Of a stretch of 64,000 nt of DNA, positions 42,529 to 49,272 are shown piece by piece (the first letter of the stretch is position 1; each line of letters starts with the position of its first letter). The DNA is from Streptomyces mirabilis. GTDB lineage: Bacteria > Actinomycetota > Actinomycetes > Streptomycetales > Streptomycetaceae. The DNA is taken from NCBI RefSeq assembly GCF_039503195.1, contig NZ_JBCJKP010000001.1, positions 8,866,001-8,930,000 of the forward strand, in the 5' to 3' direction. The translations under genes and the position numbers were made by a program. The notes beneath the pieces were generated by a model, which was not told where the DNA came from, ran no database searches, and saw only the letters and a program-made list of their open reading frames with translations.

Positions 42529-43197
42529 TCAGTCCCGGTGCGGCCCCAAGTTGCCGAGGAACGTGCCGAGCTGGGTCGAGGTGAGCGACGGCTCGGGCAG
42601 CGGGGCGGCGGTGGGGGAGGCGCGCAGTCCGTCGAGGAGGAGGGCGAGGGGGCGGCGCCAGGCGTCCGGGGCGGTGCTCGTGAGGGCCGGGACGGCGCGG
42701 CCGAGTACGGCCAGCGCGACGAGGAGGTCCTCGGCGGTGAGATCGTCGCGGACCGTGCCCTGTTCGCGGCCGCGGCGCAGGAGCACCTCCACGGTCTCCC
42801 GGTTGTGAGCGTGCACGGAGTCGAGGGAGCGGACGCCCTCCAGATGGGTGGTCATCAGATCGTTGGCACCGCGGTCGGCGGCGAGGCCCTCGAAGACCTC
42901 TTCGACGTATCCCAGCAGACCCGCCCAGGCGTCCTCGGCGATCCGGGCCCGGTCTCCGGCGTCCATGGTCTGCGAGAGCGAGTCGCGGAAGACCGCGTCG
43001 ACCAGCGCGGCGCGGCTGGGGAAATGCCGGTACAGCGTGGCGTTTCCGACACCGGCCCGGCGTGCGATCACATCCAGCGGCGCGTCCAGGCCCTGCGCGG
43101 CGAACACCTCACGAGCCGCCTCGACCAGCAGCTCGCGGTTGCGCCGTGCGTCGCGCCGCCGCACCGGATCGGGCCCGTTGACGTCGACCTTCATCAT
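42529..43197 (-). CDS. TetR family transcriptional regulator
   Basis: 222 residues from ATG 43197 (MMKVDVNG), with GGGAGGCGAC upstream. DNA-binding domain: RRDARRNRELLVEAAREVFA, APLDVIARRAGVGNATLYRH, FPSRAALVDAVFRDSL. The ligand domain ends EDLLVALAVLGRAVPALTST and APDAWRRPLALLLDGLRA, common in TetR proteins that control transporters or SDRs in Streptomyces. Two GGGGAGT-type dyads lie upstream of its start (43212-43235, 43261-43274), consistent with autorepression. Convergent with LacI (57 bp between stops). Confidence 0.9.
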   Translation of the reverse strand: MMKVDVNGPDPVRRRDARRNRELLVEAAREVFAAQGLDAPLDVIARRAGVGNATLYRHFPSRAALVDAVFRDSLSQTMDAGDRARIAEDAWAGLLGYVEEVFEGLAADRGANDLMTTHLEGVRSLDSVHAHNRETVEVLLRRGREQGTVRDDLTAEDLLVALAVLGRAVPALTSTAPDAWRRPLALLLDGLRASPTAAPLPEPSLTSTQLGTFLGNLGPHRD

Positions 43198-43211
43198 GTC
43201 GCCTCCCGGAA

Positions 43212-43235
43212 GTTCCGGGGAGTACTCCCCGGAAC
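43212..43235. promoter_or_regulatory. 24-bp perfect palindrome, TetR operator candidate
   Basis: Centre AGTACT, arms GTTCCGGGG and CCCCGGAAC; located 15-38 bp upstream of the TetR start. A related half-length site is at 43261. Confidence 0.75.
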
Positions 43236-43260
43236 TGATGGTAGCGTCCAATCGAGAACT

Positions 43261-43274
43261 GGGGAGTGATCCCC
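43261..43274. promoter_or_regulatory. Second TetR operator candidate GGGGAGTGATCCCC
   Basis: Same GGGGAGT...CCCC core as the 24-bp palindrome, 26 bp further upstream, toward the VOC gene. Confidence 0.55.
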
Positions 43275-43382
43275 GTATTCCGGGCAGGGCGAGGCGGGGC
43301 GGAAATTTCCGGGCGGGGCAGGACTGAAGAGGGGGCCGGTGGGACGCACGTGTCAGGAGTCCCACCGGCCTCGCTCGTACGC

Positions 43383-44174
43383 TCAGCTCTCTCGCGTCGC
43401 GCTCTTGATGACCGCGAAGCGCGCCCCGTACGGGTCGGCGAGCTTCGCCATGCGGCCGACGCCCTCCAGGTCCGTGGCGGGCATGCGGACCGTGCCGCCC
43501 AGCTCCTGGGCCTTGCTGACGGTGGCGTCCGTGTCGGTGACCTCGAAGTACGGCAGCCAGTACGCGCCCGACTGGGCCTCGGTCGGGTCGTCGGCCAGCG
43601 GAACGACGCCGCCGAACATGTCCGACTCCTGCGCCCCGGCGGGGTTGATGCAGGTGTAGGTGCCGCCGGGGAAGGGAGTGGCCGAGGTCTCCCAGCCGAA
43701 CACGGAGTTGTAGAACGCGGCGGCCGCCGGCTCGTCCGGGGTGTAGAGCTCGACCCAGCACAGCGAACCCGGCTCACCCGCCACGTCGATGCCCTTGGTC
43801 AGGGCCGGCTGCCAGATGCCGAAGGGCACACCCGCCTCGTCCCCGAGAATCGCCATGTGGCCCTGGCCCATGACATCCATGGGCTGGACGATCACGCTGC
43901 CGCCGGCCTGCTCGGCCGCCTTGGCCGTGGCCTGCGCGTCGGGACTCTGGAAGTACACCGTCCAGGAGGGCGGGCCCTGTTCCTCGGTGGTCTGCATACC
44001 GCCCGCGGCGGTCTTTCCGCCGAGCTGGAAGAAACCGTAGCCGCCGGCGTCGGGCCCTGCCGACTGGAACTGCCAGCCGAAGAGGCCGCCATAGAAGGAT
44101 GAGGCGCCTTCGATGTCGGGGGTGCCGACATCGAGCCAGTTCGGAGCGCCCGTGACAAAGCGGGTGGTGAGCAT
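43383..44174 (-). CDS. Two-domain VOC (glyoxalase-like) protein
   Basis: 263 residues from ATG 44174 behind GAGGAGGGC. Two tandem VOC domains: residues about 5-125 (APNWLDVGTPDIEGASSFYG, GLFGWQFQSAG, WTVYFQSPDAQATAKAAEQA) and about 135-255 (GSLCWVELYTPDEPAAAAFY, NSVFGWETSATPFPGGTY, WLPYFEVTDTDATVSKAQEL, ADPYGARFAVIK). This is the common Streptomyces 27-kDa hydroxylase-like VOC protein, related to CFP-30B. No proven activity. The TetR gene downstream on the same strand may control it. Confidence 0.9.
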   Translation of the reverse strand: MLTTRFVTGAPNWLDVGTPDIEGASSFYGGLFGWQFQSAGPDAGGYGFFQLGGKTAAGGMQTTEEQGPPSWTVYFQSPDAQATAKAAEQAGGSVIVQPMDVMGQGHMAILGDEAGVPFGIWQPALTKGIDVAGEPGSLCWVELYTPDEPAAAAFYNSVFGWETSATPFPGGTYTCINPAGAQESDMFGGVVPLADDPTEAQSGAYWLPYFEVTDTDATVSKAQELGGTVRMPATDLEGVGRMAKLADPYGARFAVIKSATRES

Positions 44175-44407
44175 GTTGTGCCCTCCTCTGAGGGGTCCCG
44201 TTGCCTGTACCGCCGAGTCTGGCACCGCCCACTGACAATCGGGGCCAGGACTCCCGCCGCGGGCAGGAGAGACCATGGTGATTACCCTGGGTGATCGGTT
44301 ATGTTTGTTTTGTTTTCATACTTTGCGGCGAGCCGCCTGGTATCCCGCAACATGGCGTTGATCCCACGTTGATCGAACGTTTTTCGCCGCGCGGCACGAT
44401 CCTCGTC

Positions 44408-44656
44408 ATGCACACCGACACCATGACCCCGGCCGACTCCGCCTGGCAGGAGCAGGCGTTGTGCGCGCAGACCGGGGCCGACTTCTTCTTTCCCGAGCCG
44501 GGCAGCTCGGTGCGTGAGGCAAAGCGCATCTGCGGGATGTGCGAGATGCGCTCCGCCTGCCTCGAGTACGCGCTGAACAACGACGAACGCTTCGGCGTCT
44601 GGGGCGGCCTGTCCGAGAAGGAACGGCTCAGCCTCCGGCGCGCGGACCAGAACTGA
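44408..44656 (+). CDS. WhiB-family iron-sulfur regulator (WblJ-like by position)
   Basis: 82 residues from ATG 44408. Four Cys that bind a 4Fe-4S cluster: ALCAQTGADFFF, ICGMC and RSACLEYAL, then the GVWGGLS turn and a basic tail (SEKERLSLRRADQN), as in all Wbl proteins. Short form, like WhiD/WblE. By memory of the S. coelicolor order (after the LacI gene, before ssgD) it corresponds to WblJ, but that is not proved. Wbl proteins bind sigma factor HrdB and control development or antibiotic genes. A+T-rich promoter sequence at 44290-44330. Confidence 0.92.
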   Translation: MHTDTMTPADSAWQEQALCAQTGADFFFPEPGSSVREAKRICGMCEMRSACLEYALNNDERFGVWGGLSEKERLSLRRADQN

Positions 44657-44772
44657 CCCCAACGACGCCGAAACCGGCCCCTGCGACGCCGGGCCCCGCG
44701 CCGGACGCCGTGAACAGCCGCGTCCGGGCCGCGTCCTGCCCCGGGCCGCGTCCTGCCCTGCACCGGACCGAC

Positions 44773-44849
44773 GCCCTGCCCGGTCCGGCGCCCTGCCCGG
44801 TCCGGCGCCCTGCCCGGTCCGGCGCCCTGCCCGGTCCGGCGCCCTGCCG
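44773..44849 (+). repeat. 17-bp tandem repeat, 4.5 units
   Basis: Exact units GCCCTGCCCGGTCCGGC in direct tandem, between the WhiB gene and the tRNA-like genes. No spacers, so not a CRISPR array. Confidence 0.8.
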
Positions 44850-44899
44850 TAATTCGGTGGGGCGATCCGGCGGCGCTGGCTAGGATCGGCGTGGCGCAC

Positions 44900-44971
44900 C
44901 CGGGCGTAGAGCAGAGGCAGACTCGCCGCCTTGGCAAGGCGGATACGCCGGTTCGAATCCGGTCGTCCGGG
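44900..44971 (+). tRNA. tRNA-Ala-like (anticodon GGC), atypical
   Basis: 72 nt. Acceptor CCGGGCG/CGTCCGG, D-arm GAG..CTC with loop holding GG, anticodon stem CCGCC/GGCGG with loop TTGGCAA (anticodon GGC, 44933-44935), T-arm GCCGG-TTCGAAT-CCGGT. The G3:U70 pair needed for alanine is missing (G5:U68 instead), so charging identity is doubtful. Shares D- and T-arms with the next gene. Confidence 0.65.
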
Positions 44972-45011
44972 CTGCGTCCGGCCGGGTGGACCTCACGGCC
45001 GGGGACAGCGG

Positions 45012-45083
45012 GGTCCTGTAGAGCAGAGGCAGACTCGCCGCCCTCTCAAGGCGGATACGCCGGTTCGAATCCGGTCAGGACCA
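45012..45083 (+). tRNA. tRNA-Glu-like (anticodon CTC), atypical
   Basis: 72 nt. Perfect 7-bp acceptor GGTCCTG/CAGGACC, D-arm and T-arm identical to the tRNA at 44900, anticodon stem CCGCC/GGCGG with loop CTCTCAA (anticodon CTC, 45045-45047). The D-stem has only three pairs. Forms a tandem with the first gene, 40 bp apart. Confidence 0.7.
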
Positions 45084-45111
45084 CGGCGGCGCACACGCGG
45101 GGCGGGGACAG

Positions 45112-46446
45112 ATGGGTGACGGCGGCGCGATCACACAGGACGAACTGGCGGCGTTCCACCGTACGGTCGGCAAGCTGCGGGCTCTGCCCGTCGACGACCC
45201 GGTGAGGCTGCGTGCCGAACAGGTCGCCGCGTCCTTCGCGAGAGACGGGCGGGTGCGCAGGCGCAAGGTGCGCGGCGCCGAACTCTCCGCCGCCGACGCG
45301 GCCGTGATGGCCGCGACCGCGACGGGAGCGCTCGACCGGCGGGAGGACGCGCCGCTCGCCCGTCCCGGGGGCGGCGGCGTCTTCGTGAAGCCCCGCTCCT
45401 GCTATGTCTGCAAGACGCCCTATCGACAGGTCGACGCCTTCTACCACCGACTGTGCCCGGACTGCGCCGCCGACAACACCGCCCGGCGTGGGCTCACCAC
45501 CGACCTGAGCGGCCGGCGCGCGCTGCTCACCGGAGGCCGGGTCAAGATCGGCTTCCAGCTGGCCCTGATGATGCTGCGCGACGGCGCCGAACTCCTCGTC
45601 ACCAGCCGCTTTCCGCACGACACCATGCGTCGCTTCCGCGCCGAACCGGGCAGCGCGAAGTGGTGGGACCGGCTGACGGTGCTGGCGGTGGATCTCCGTG
45701 ATCCGCGCCAGGTGCTCGGGATCTGCGAGCAGTTGAGGCAGGAGGGCGAGCCCCTCGACATCCTGGTCAACAACGCCGCGCAGACGGTACGGCGGCCCGC
45801 CGCCTCGTATGCGCTGCTGGCCGCCGGGGAGCGCGCCGGACTGCCCGAAGGGGCCCGGGAGGCACCGGGGTTCACGCCGATGCGGGCGCTGGCGAGTGGT
45901 CCCGCGGCGCTCCCCGCGGCGCTGCGGGAGGCCGACGAGGCAGGGCTGCTGCCCGACCCCTCCCCGGAGAACTCCTGGTCGGCCCGGCTGGGCGCACTCG
46001 ACCCGGCCGAGGTCCTGGAGACCCAGTTGGTCAACGCGCTCGCCCCGGCACTGCTCTGCGACCGACTGCTGCCCCTGCTGCTCGCCTCGCCCCACCCGCG
46101 GCGATATGTCGTCAACGTGACCGCCGTCGAGGGCCGCTTCGCCGTACGCAACAAGATGGCCGGCCATCCGCACACCAACATGGCCAAGGCCGCCCTCAAC
46201 ATGCTCACGCGCACCAGCGCCGCCGAACTCGCCGAACAGGGCGTGCACATGTGCGCCGTCGACACCGGCTGGATCACCGACGAGAACCCCGCTCCCAAGA
46301 AGGAGCGGATGGTGGGCGCGGGGTTCCGCACCCCCCTCGACATCGTGGACGGAGCGGCCCGGGTGTACGACCCGATCGTGCGGGGCGAGTCGGGCGCACC
46401 CGTGTCCGGGGTGTTCCTCAAGGACTACCGGGAGGCGGAATGGTGA
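45112..46446 (+). CDS. SDR family protein with N-terminal extension and zinc ribbon
   Basis: 444 residues from ATG 45112 with GGCGGGGACA upstream. Residues 1-100 are a helical extension; about 103-127 hold CYVCKTPYRQVDAFYHRLCP plus DC, a CxxC...CxxC zinc-binding unit unusual for SDRs. Then the Rossmann domain: RALLTGGRVKIGFQLALMML, LDILVNNAAQTVRRPAASYA, long insert (about 230-310), NVTAVEGRF and the catalytic HTNMAKAALNMLTRTSAAEL in place of YxxxK. The end, VSGVFLKDYREAEW, overlaps the LRR gene start (ATGGTGA), so the two genes are translationally coupled. Similar fusion-type oxidoreductases occur in many actinobacteria; substrate unknown. Confidence 0.88.
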   Translation: MGDGGAITQDELAAFHRTVGKLRALPVDDPVRLRAEQVAASFARDGRVRRRKVRGAELSAADAAVMAATATGALDRREDAPLARPGGGGVFVKPRSCYVCKTPYRQVDAFYHRLCPDCAADNTARRGLTTDLSGRRALLTGGRVKIGFQLALMMLRDGAELLVTSRFPHDTMRRFRAEPGSAKWWDRLTVLAVDLRDPRQVLGICEQLRQEGEPLDILVNNAAQTVRRPAASYALLAAGERAGLPEGAREAPGFTPMRALASGPAALPAALREADEAGLLPDPSPENSWSARLGALDPAEVLETQLVNALAPALLCDRLLPLLLASPHPRRYVVNVTAVEGRFAVRNKMAGHPHTNMAKAALNMLTRTSAAELAEQGVHMCAVDTGWITDENPAPKKERMVGAGFRTPLDIVDGAARVYDPIVRGESGAPVSGVFLKDYREAEW

Positions 46447-47662
46447 CCGAGCCGCAGCGCAAGCCGGACCCGCGGTTCGCGGGCGTACCGGCGGTCGTAC
46501 CGCGCCCTCTGACCGAACTCGCCCCGCTGCTCGACTGGTTGCGCGACGGCCGTCCGGCCGGCGAGCGGCTGGACTTCACGGCCGGTACGGCGCTGCCCGA
46601 CGGGCGCCTCGACCTGTGCAAGCGGGGACTCGGAGCGCGGGGCGCGGCGCTGGTCGCCGAAGCCCTCTCCGAGATGTCCGGCGTCTCGGACAGGCCCTCT
46701 CCCGTACGGCATTTGCTGCTCGGCACCGACGGGCTCGGCGACGAGGGTGCGGTCGCGGTCGCCGCGCGTGCCGAGGTCGAGACGCTGTACCTCGGCTGCA
46801 ACGGGATCACCGCGGGCGGCGCCTGCCGCATCGCCGACCACCTGCGCGCCTCGCCGCGGGTCGTCACGGGCGTCTGGCTCAAACGCAACCCGCTGGGCAG
46901 CGGGGAGGGCGGGCCGGCGCCGAACTCGTCGAGGCCGCACGGTCGTTGCGCACGCTGGACCTCGTGCAGACCGGGCTCGACGCGACGGGAGCCGTCGTCC
47001 TCGTCGACGCCCTCCTCGCCGCGACGGAGAACGGCCGCCGCGTCGAGCGGCTGTTCGTGGGCGGCAATCCGCTCGGCGCGGCGGGCGCGGTGCCGCTGTC
47101 CGCGCTCATCGCCGAAGGCGCGGTCGACGAACTCTACGCATCCGCGGCAGGGTTGGGCGACGCGGGCGCGCTGCGTCTCGCCGACGCGCTGGCGCGGGCG
47201 CCGCACGGACGGCTCACCCGGCTCTCCGTCGCCAGCAACGGCATCGGGCCGGGCGCCGCCGCCCGGCTGGTGGCGGCGGCGACCGAGGCGGGGGTCACCC
47301 TGCTCGACCTCGGCCGGGTGCGGGCGGCCGCGGTGCTCGGCGCCGCCGACAACCGCGTCGACCTCGCGGCGGCCACCGACATCGCACACACCCTCGCGAG
47401 CGCCGAACACCGCCTCACCCACCTCGTCCTCGCGCACACCGGCATGCGCAGCCGCGAGGCCCACCGTCTCCTGGACACCGCCCCGCGCGCCGCGACCGCG
47501 ACCCGGTTCGTGCTGGGGCAGTCCATCGCTACCAGTGTGAAGCGGCGCCTGGACGCGCTCAGCGCGCACCTCCCGATGCCGTCGGTCCCGGCCGATGTCG
47601 CCGCCGTACGCAGCGTCCACCGCACGGCGCCGCTACGCTCGGACTCAAGGGCGGGGCCGTAG
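46440..47662 (+). pseudogene. Leucine-rich-repeat (ribonuclease-inhibitor type) protein, one frameshift
   Basis: ATG 46440 overlaps the SDR stop. N-terminus: PLTELAPLLDWLRDGRPAGE and LDLCKRGLGARGAALVAEAL. RI-type repeats follow: LLLGTDGLGDEGAVAVAARA, TLYLGCNGITAGGACRIADH, VWLKRNPLGSGEGG. Then in GGGAGGGCGGGCCGGC (about 46905-46920) the frame changes by one base and the remaining repeats are in another frame: LDLVQTGLDATGAVVLVDAL, LFVGGNPLGAAGAVPLSALI, LSVASNGIGPGAAARLVAAA, LVLAHTGMRSREAHRLLDTA, stop 47662. With the frame restored it would be about 407 residues. The G/C run and perfect continuation suggest a sequencing slip or very recent mutation. LRR proteins of this class bind other proteins; the partner may be the SDR. 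Confidence 0.75.
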
Positions 47663-47727
47663 CGCAGAGGCAGGCGCACCTGGTCTCCAAAACCGGAACA
47701 CGCTGGTTCGAATCCAGCCGCCCCGCC
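47651..47727 (+). tRNA. tRNA-Trp-like (anticodon CCA), imperfect
   Basis: Body GTAGCGCAGAGGCAGGCGC resembles the D-arm of the two tRNA-like genes at 44900 and 45012; anticodon loop CTCCAAA between CTGGT and ACCGG gives CCA; T-arm GCTGG-TTCGAAT-CCAGC. The acceptor pairs GGCGGGG with CCCCGCC but only with an extra base bulged. It overlaps the end of the LRR gene. May be a pseudo-tRNA; ends approximate. Confidence 0.5.
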
Positions 47728-47825
47728 CCCCTTCCCCACAGGGTTTCCGACGATGGCCCCGGCCCGCCGCCGTGCGCCGGGAAATCCGTACGCCGCGCGC
47801 GCTTCAGCTGTTTCTGGCGAGGGAC

Positions 47826-49251
47826 CCCGGGCCTTCAGGCCCGGGAGGAATCGCCTCCTCAACCACGGCGCCGCGCAGCGGCGCCGTTTCGCTGCGCGCC
47901 TAGCCAAGCGGCCGGCAGGGCGGTTATTGCTGATCTCGGGAGATGTTGCACATTGGCAACTGCAGGACAGACTAGCCCTGTTGTCGGTGTCGAGGAGTAC
48001 GGTTCGTCGCGTGAAGATCGTCGTGCAGGCAAAGCTGCTGCCGGCCGCCGGGCAGGCGGTCGCGCTGCGGTCGACCCTGCTCGAGTGCAACGCCGCCGCG
48101 AACTGGGTGTCTCAGGTGGCATTCGTTCGCGGCATTCCGCGCGAATACGAGCTTCGGAAGCACACGTACGCCGAACTCAAGGTCCGCGGGTTAGGGGCCC
48201 AGGCGGCGCAGCATGTCATAAAGAAGGTCCGTGACGCGTACACGACGCTGCACGTGAACATCAAAGCCGGCAACCTCGGGAAGCCGCGCTCGAAGCGCCG
48301 GGTACAGGCCGAGTCCAAGCCGATCGCGTTCCGGGCCGGCGCCGCGCAGCCGTATGACGATCGGTGTCTGAGCTGGCAGCATGATGCAGGGACCGTTTCC
48401 ATATGGACGACGGCCGGTCGGCTCAAAGGCGTCCGGTTCACCGGGTCCACCGACCAGCTGAAGACGCTGCGCGAGTACCGCAAAGGCGAGTCGGACCTCG
48501 TCGAACGCGACGGCGAGTTCTACCTCCTCGCAACCTGTGAGGTTCCCGAAGCCGAGCTCAACGAGAATCCGGACGGATTCCTCGGCGTCGACCTCGGTAT
48601 CGTCAACATCGCAACAACGTCTGACGGCGAGGTTCTTGCAGGCCGGAGACTGAACCGGTATCGGGCCCGGCAGTTGCGCCTGCGCGCGACGCTGCAGAAG
48701 AAGGGTACGAAGTCCGCGAAGCGCCGACTGAAGGAACGCTCGCGGCGCGAACGGCGGTTCGCCGCCAACACCAATCACGTCATTTCGAAGCGCATCGTGG
48801 CAGAGGCTGAACGCACCTCCCGCGGCATCGCCCTGGAAGATCTGGGCGGCATCCGTGGGAGGGTACGGCTCAGAAGGCCCCAACGGGCCGCGGTGCACTC
48901 CTGGGCATTCGCCCAGCTCGGGCAGTTCCTGGCCTACAAGGCCCGCCGTGCCGGCGTGCCCCTGGTGTACGTCGACCCCGCATACACCAGCCAGACCTGC
49001 TCCGAATGCAACCACGTAGACAAGCGGAACCGGGCCTCGCAGGCCCGGTTCCAATGCAGGTCGTGCGGCGTCGTTGCGCACGCCGACCTGAACGCTTCCC
49101 GCAACATCGCCCGCAAAGGCGAGACCGCGTGGAAAGCGGGGCGTGAGTCACGCGTCCCAGCCGCCTCACCGTAGGCGGCTCAGATGCGGGAGGTTACGCG
49201 GCAGCCAGTCACGCCCTACCTGCAAGCCCGGTCCTTCAGGACCGGGTCAAG
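47826..49251 (+). mobile_element. IS200/IS605-group element with TnpB only (IS1341 type)
   Basis: Left-end hairpin CCCGGGCC-TTCA-GGCCCGGG (47826-47845) and right-end hairpin CCCGGTCC-TTCA-GGACCGGG (49227-49246) share loop and outline, as expected for subterminal hairpins of this group. Between them is a full tnpB and no TnpA. Exact ends are not fixed; the right end is probably just after TCAAG (49251). The 3' part of tnpB plus the right end should encode the guide RNA. Confidence 0.75.
48011..49174 (+). CDS. tnpB: TnpB (IS605 OrfB) RNA-guided nuclease
   Basis: 387 residues from GTG 48011, with GAGGAG 9-10 bases upstream. RuvC-like split nuclease: FLGVDLGIVNIATTSDGEVL (first Asp), GIALEDLGGIRG (Glu), HADLNASRNIARKG (last Asp). 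Zinc ribbon CSECNHVDKRNRASQARFQC plus RSCG. N-terminal region KIVVQAKLLPAAGQAVALRS and FVRGIPREYELRKHTYAELK matches the OrfB N-terminal domain. All catalytic residues are present, so RNA-guided cleavage is plausible by analogy with ISDra2 TnpB. Guide RNA expected from about 49000 to 49251 with the guide reading outwards into 49252 and on. Confidence 0.92.
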   Translation: MKIVVQAKLLPAAGQAVALRSTLLECNAAANWVSQVAFVRGIPREYELRKHTYAELKVRGLGAQAAQHVIKKVRDAYTTLHVNIKAGNLGKPRSKRRVQAESKPIAFRAGAAQPYDDRCLSWQHDAGTVSIWTTAGRLKGVRFTGSTDQLKTLREYRKGESDLVERDGEFYLLATCEVPEAELNENPDGFLGVDLGIVNIATTSDGEVLAGRRLNRYRARQLRLRATLQKKGTKSAKRRLKERSRRERRFAANTNHVISKRIVAEAERTSRGIALEDLGGIRGRVRLRRPQRAAVHSWAFAQLGQFLAYKARRAGVPLVYVDPAYTSQTCSECNHVDKRNRASQARFQCRSCGVVAHADLNASRNIARKGETAWKAGRESRVPAASP

Positions 49252-49272
49252 TTGACCAGGCACAATCCCCGC

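Noticed and set aside
42529..43761. Longer TetR frame fused to upstream sequence
   Set aside because: The part beyond 43197 is a shifted-frame image of the VOC gene; ribosome site and palindrome fix the start at 43197.
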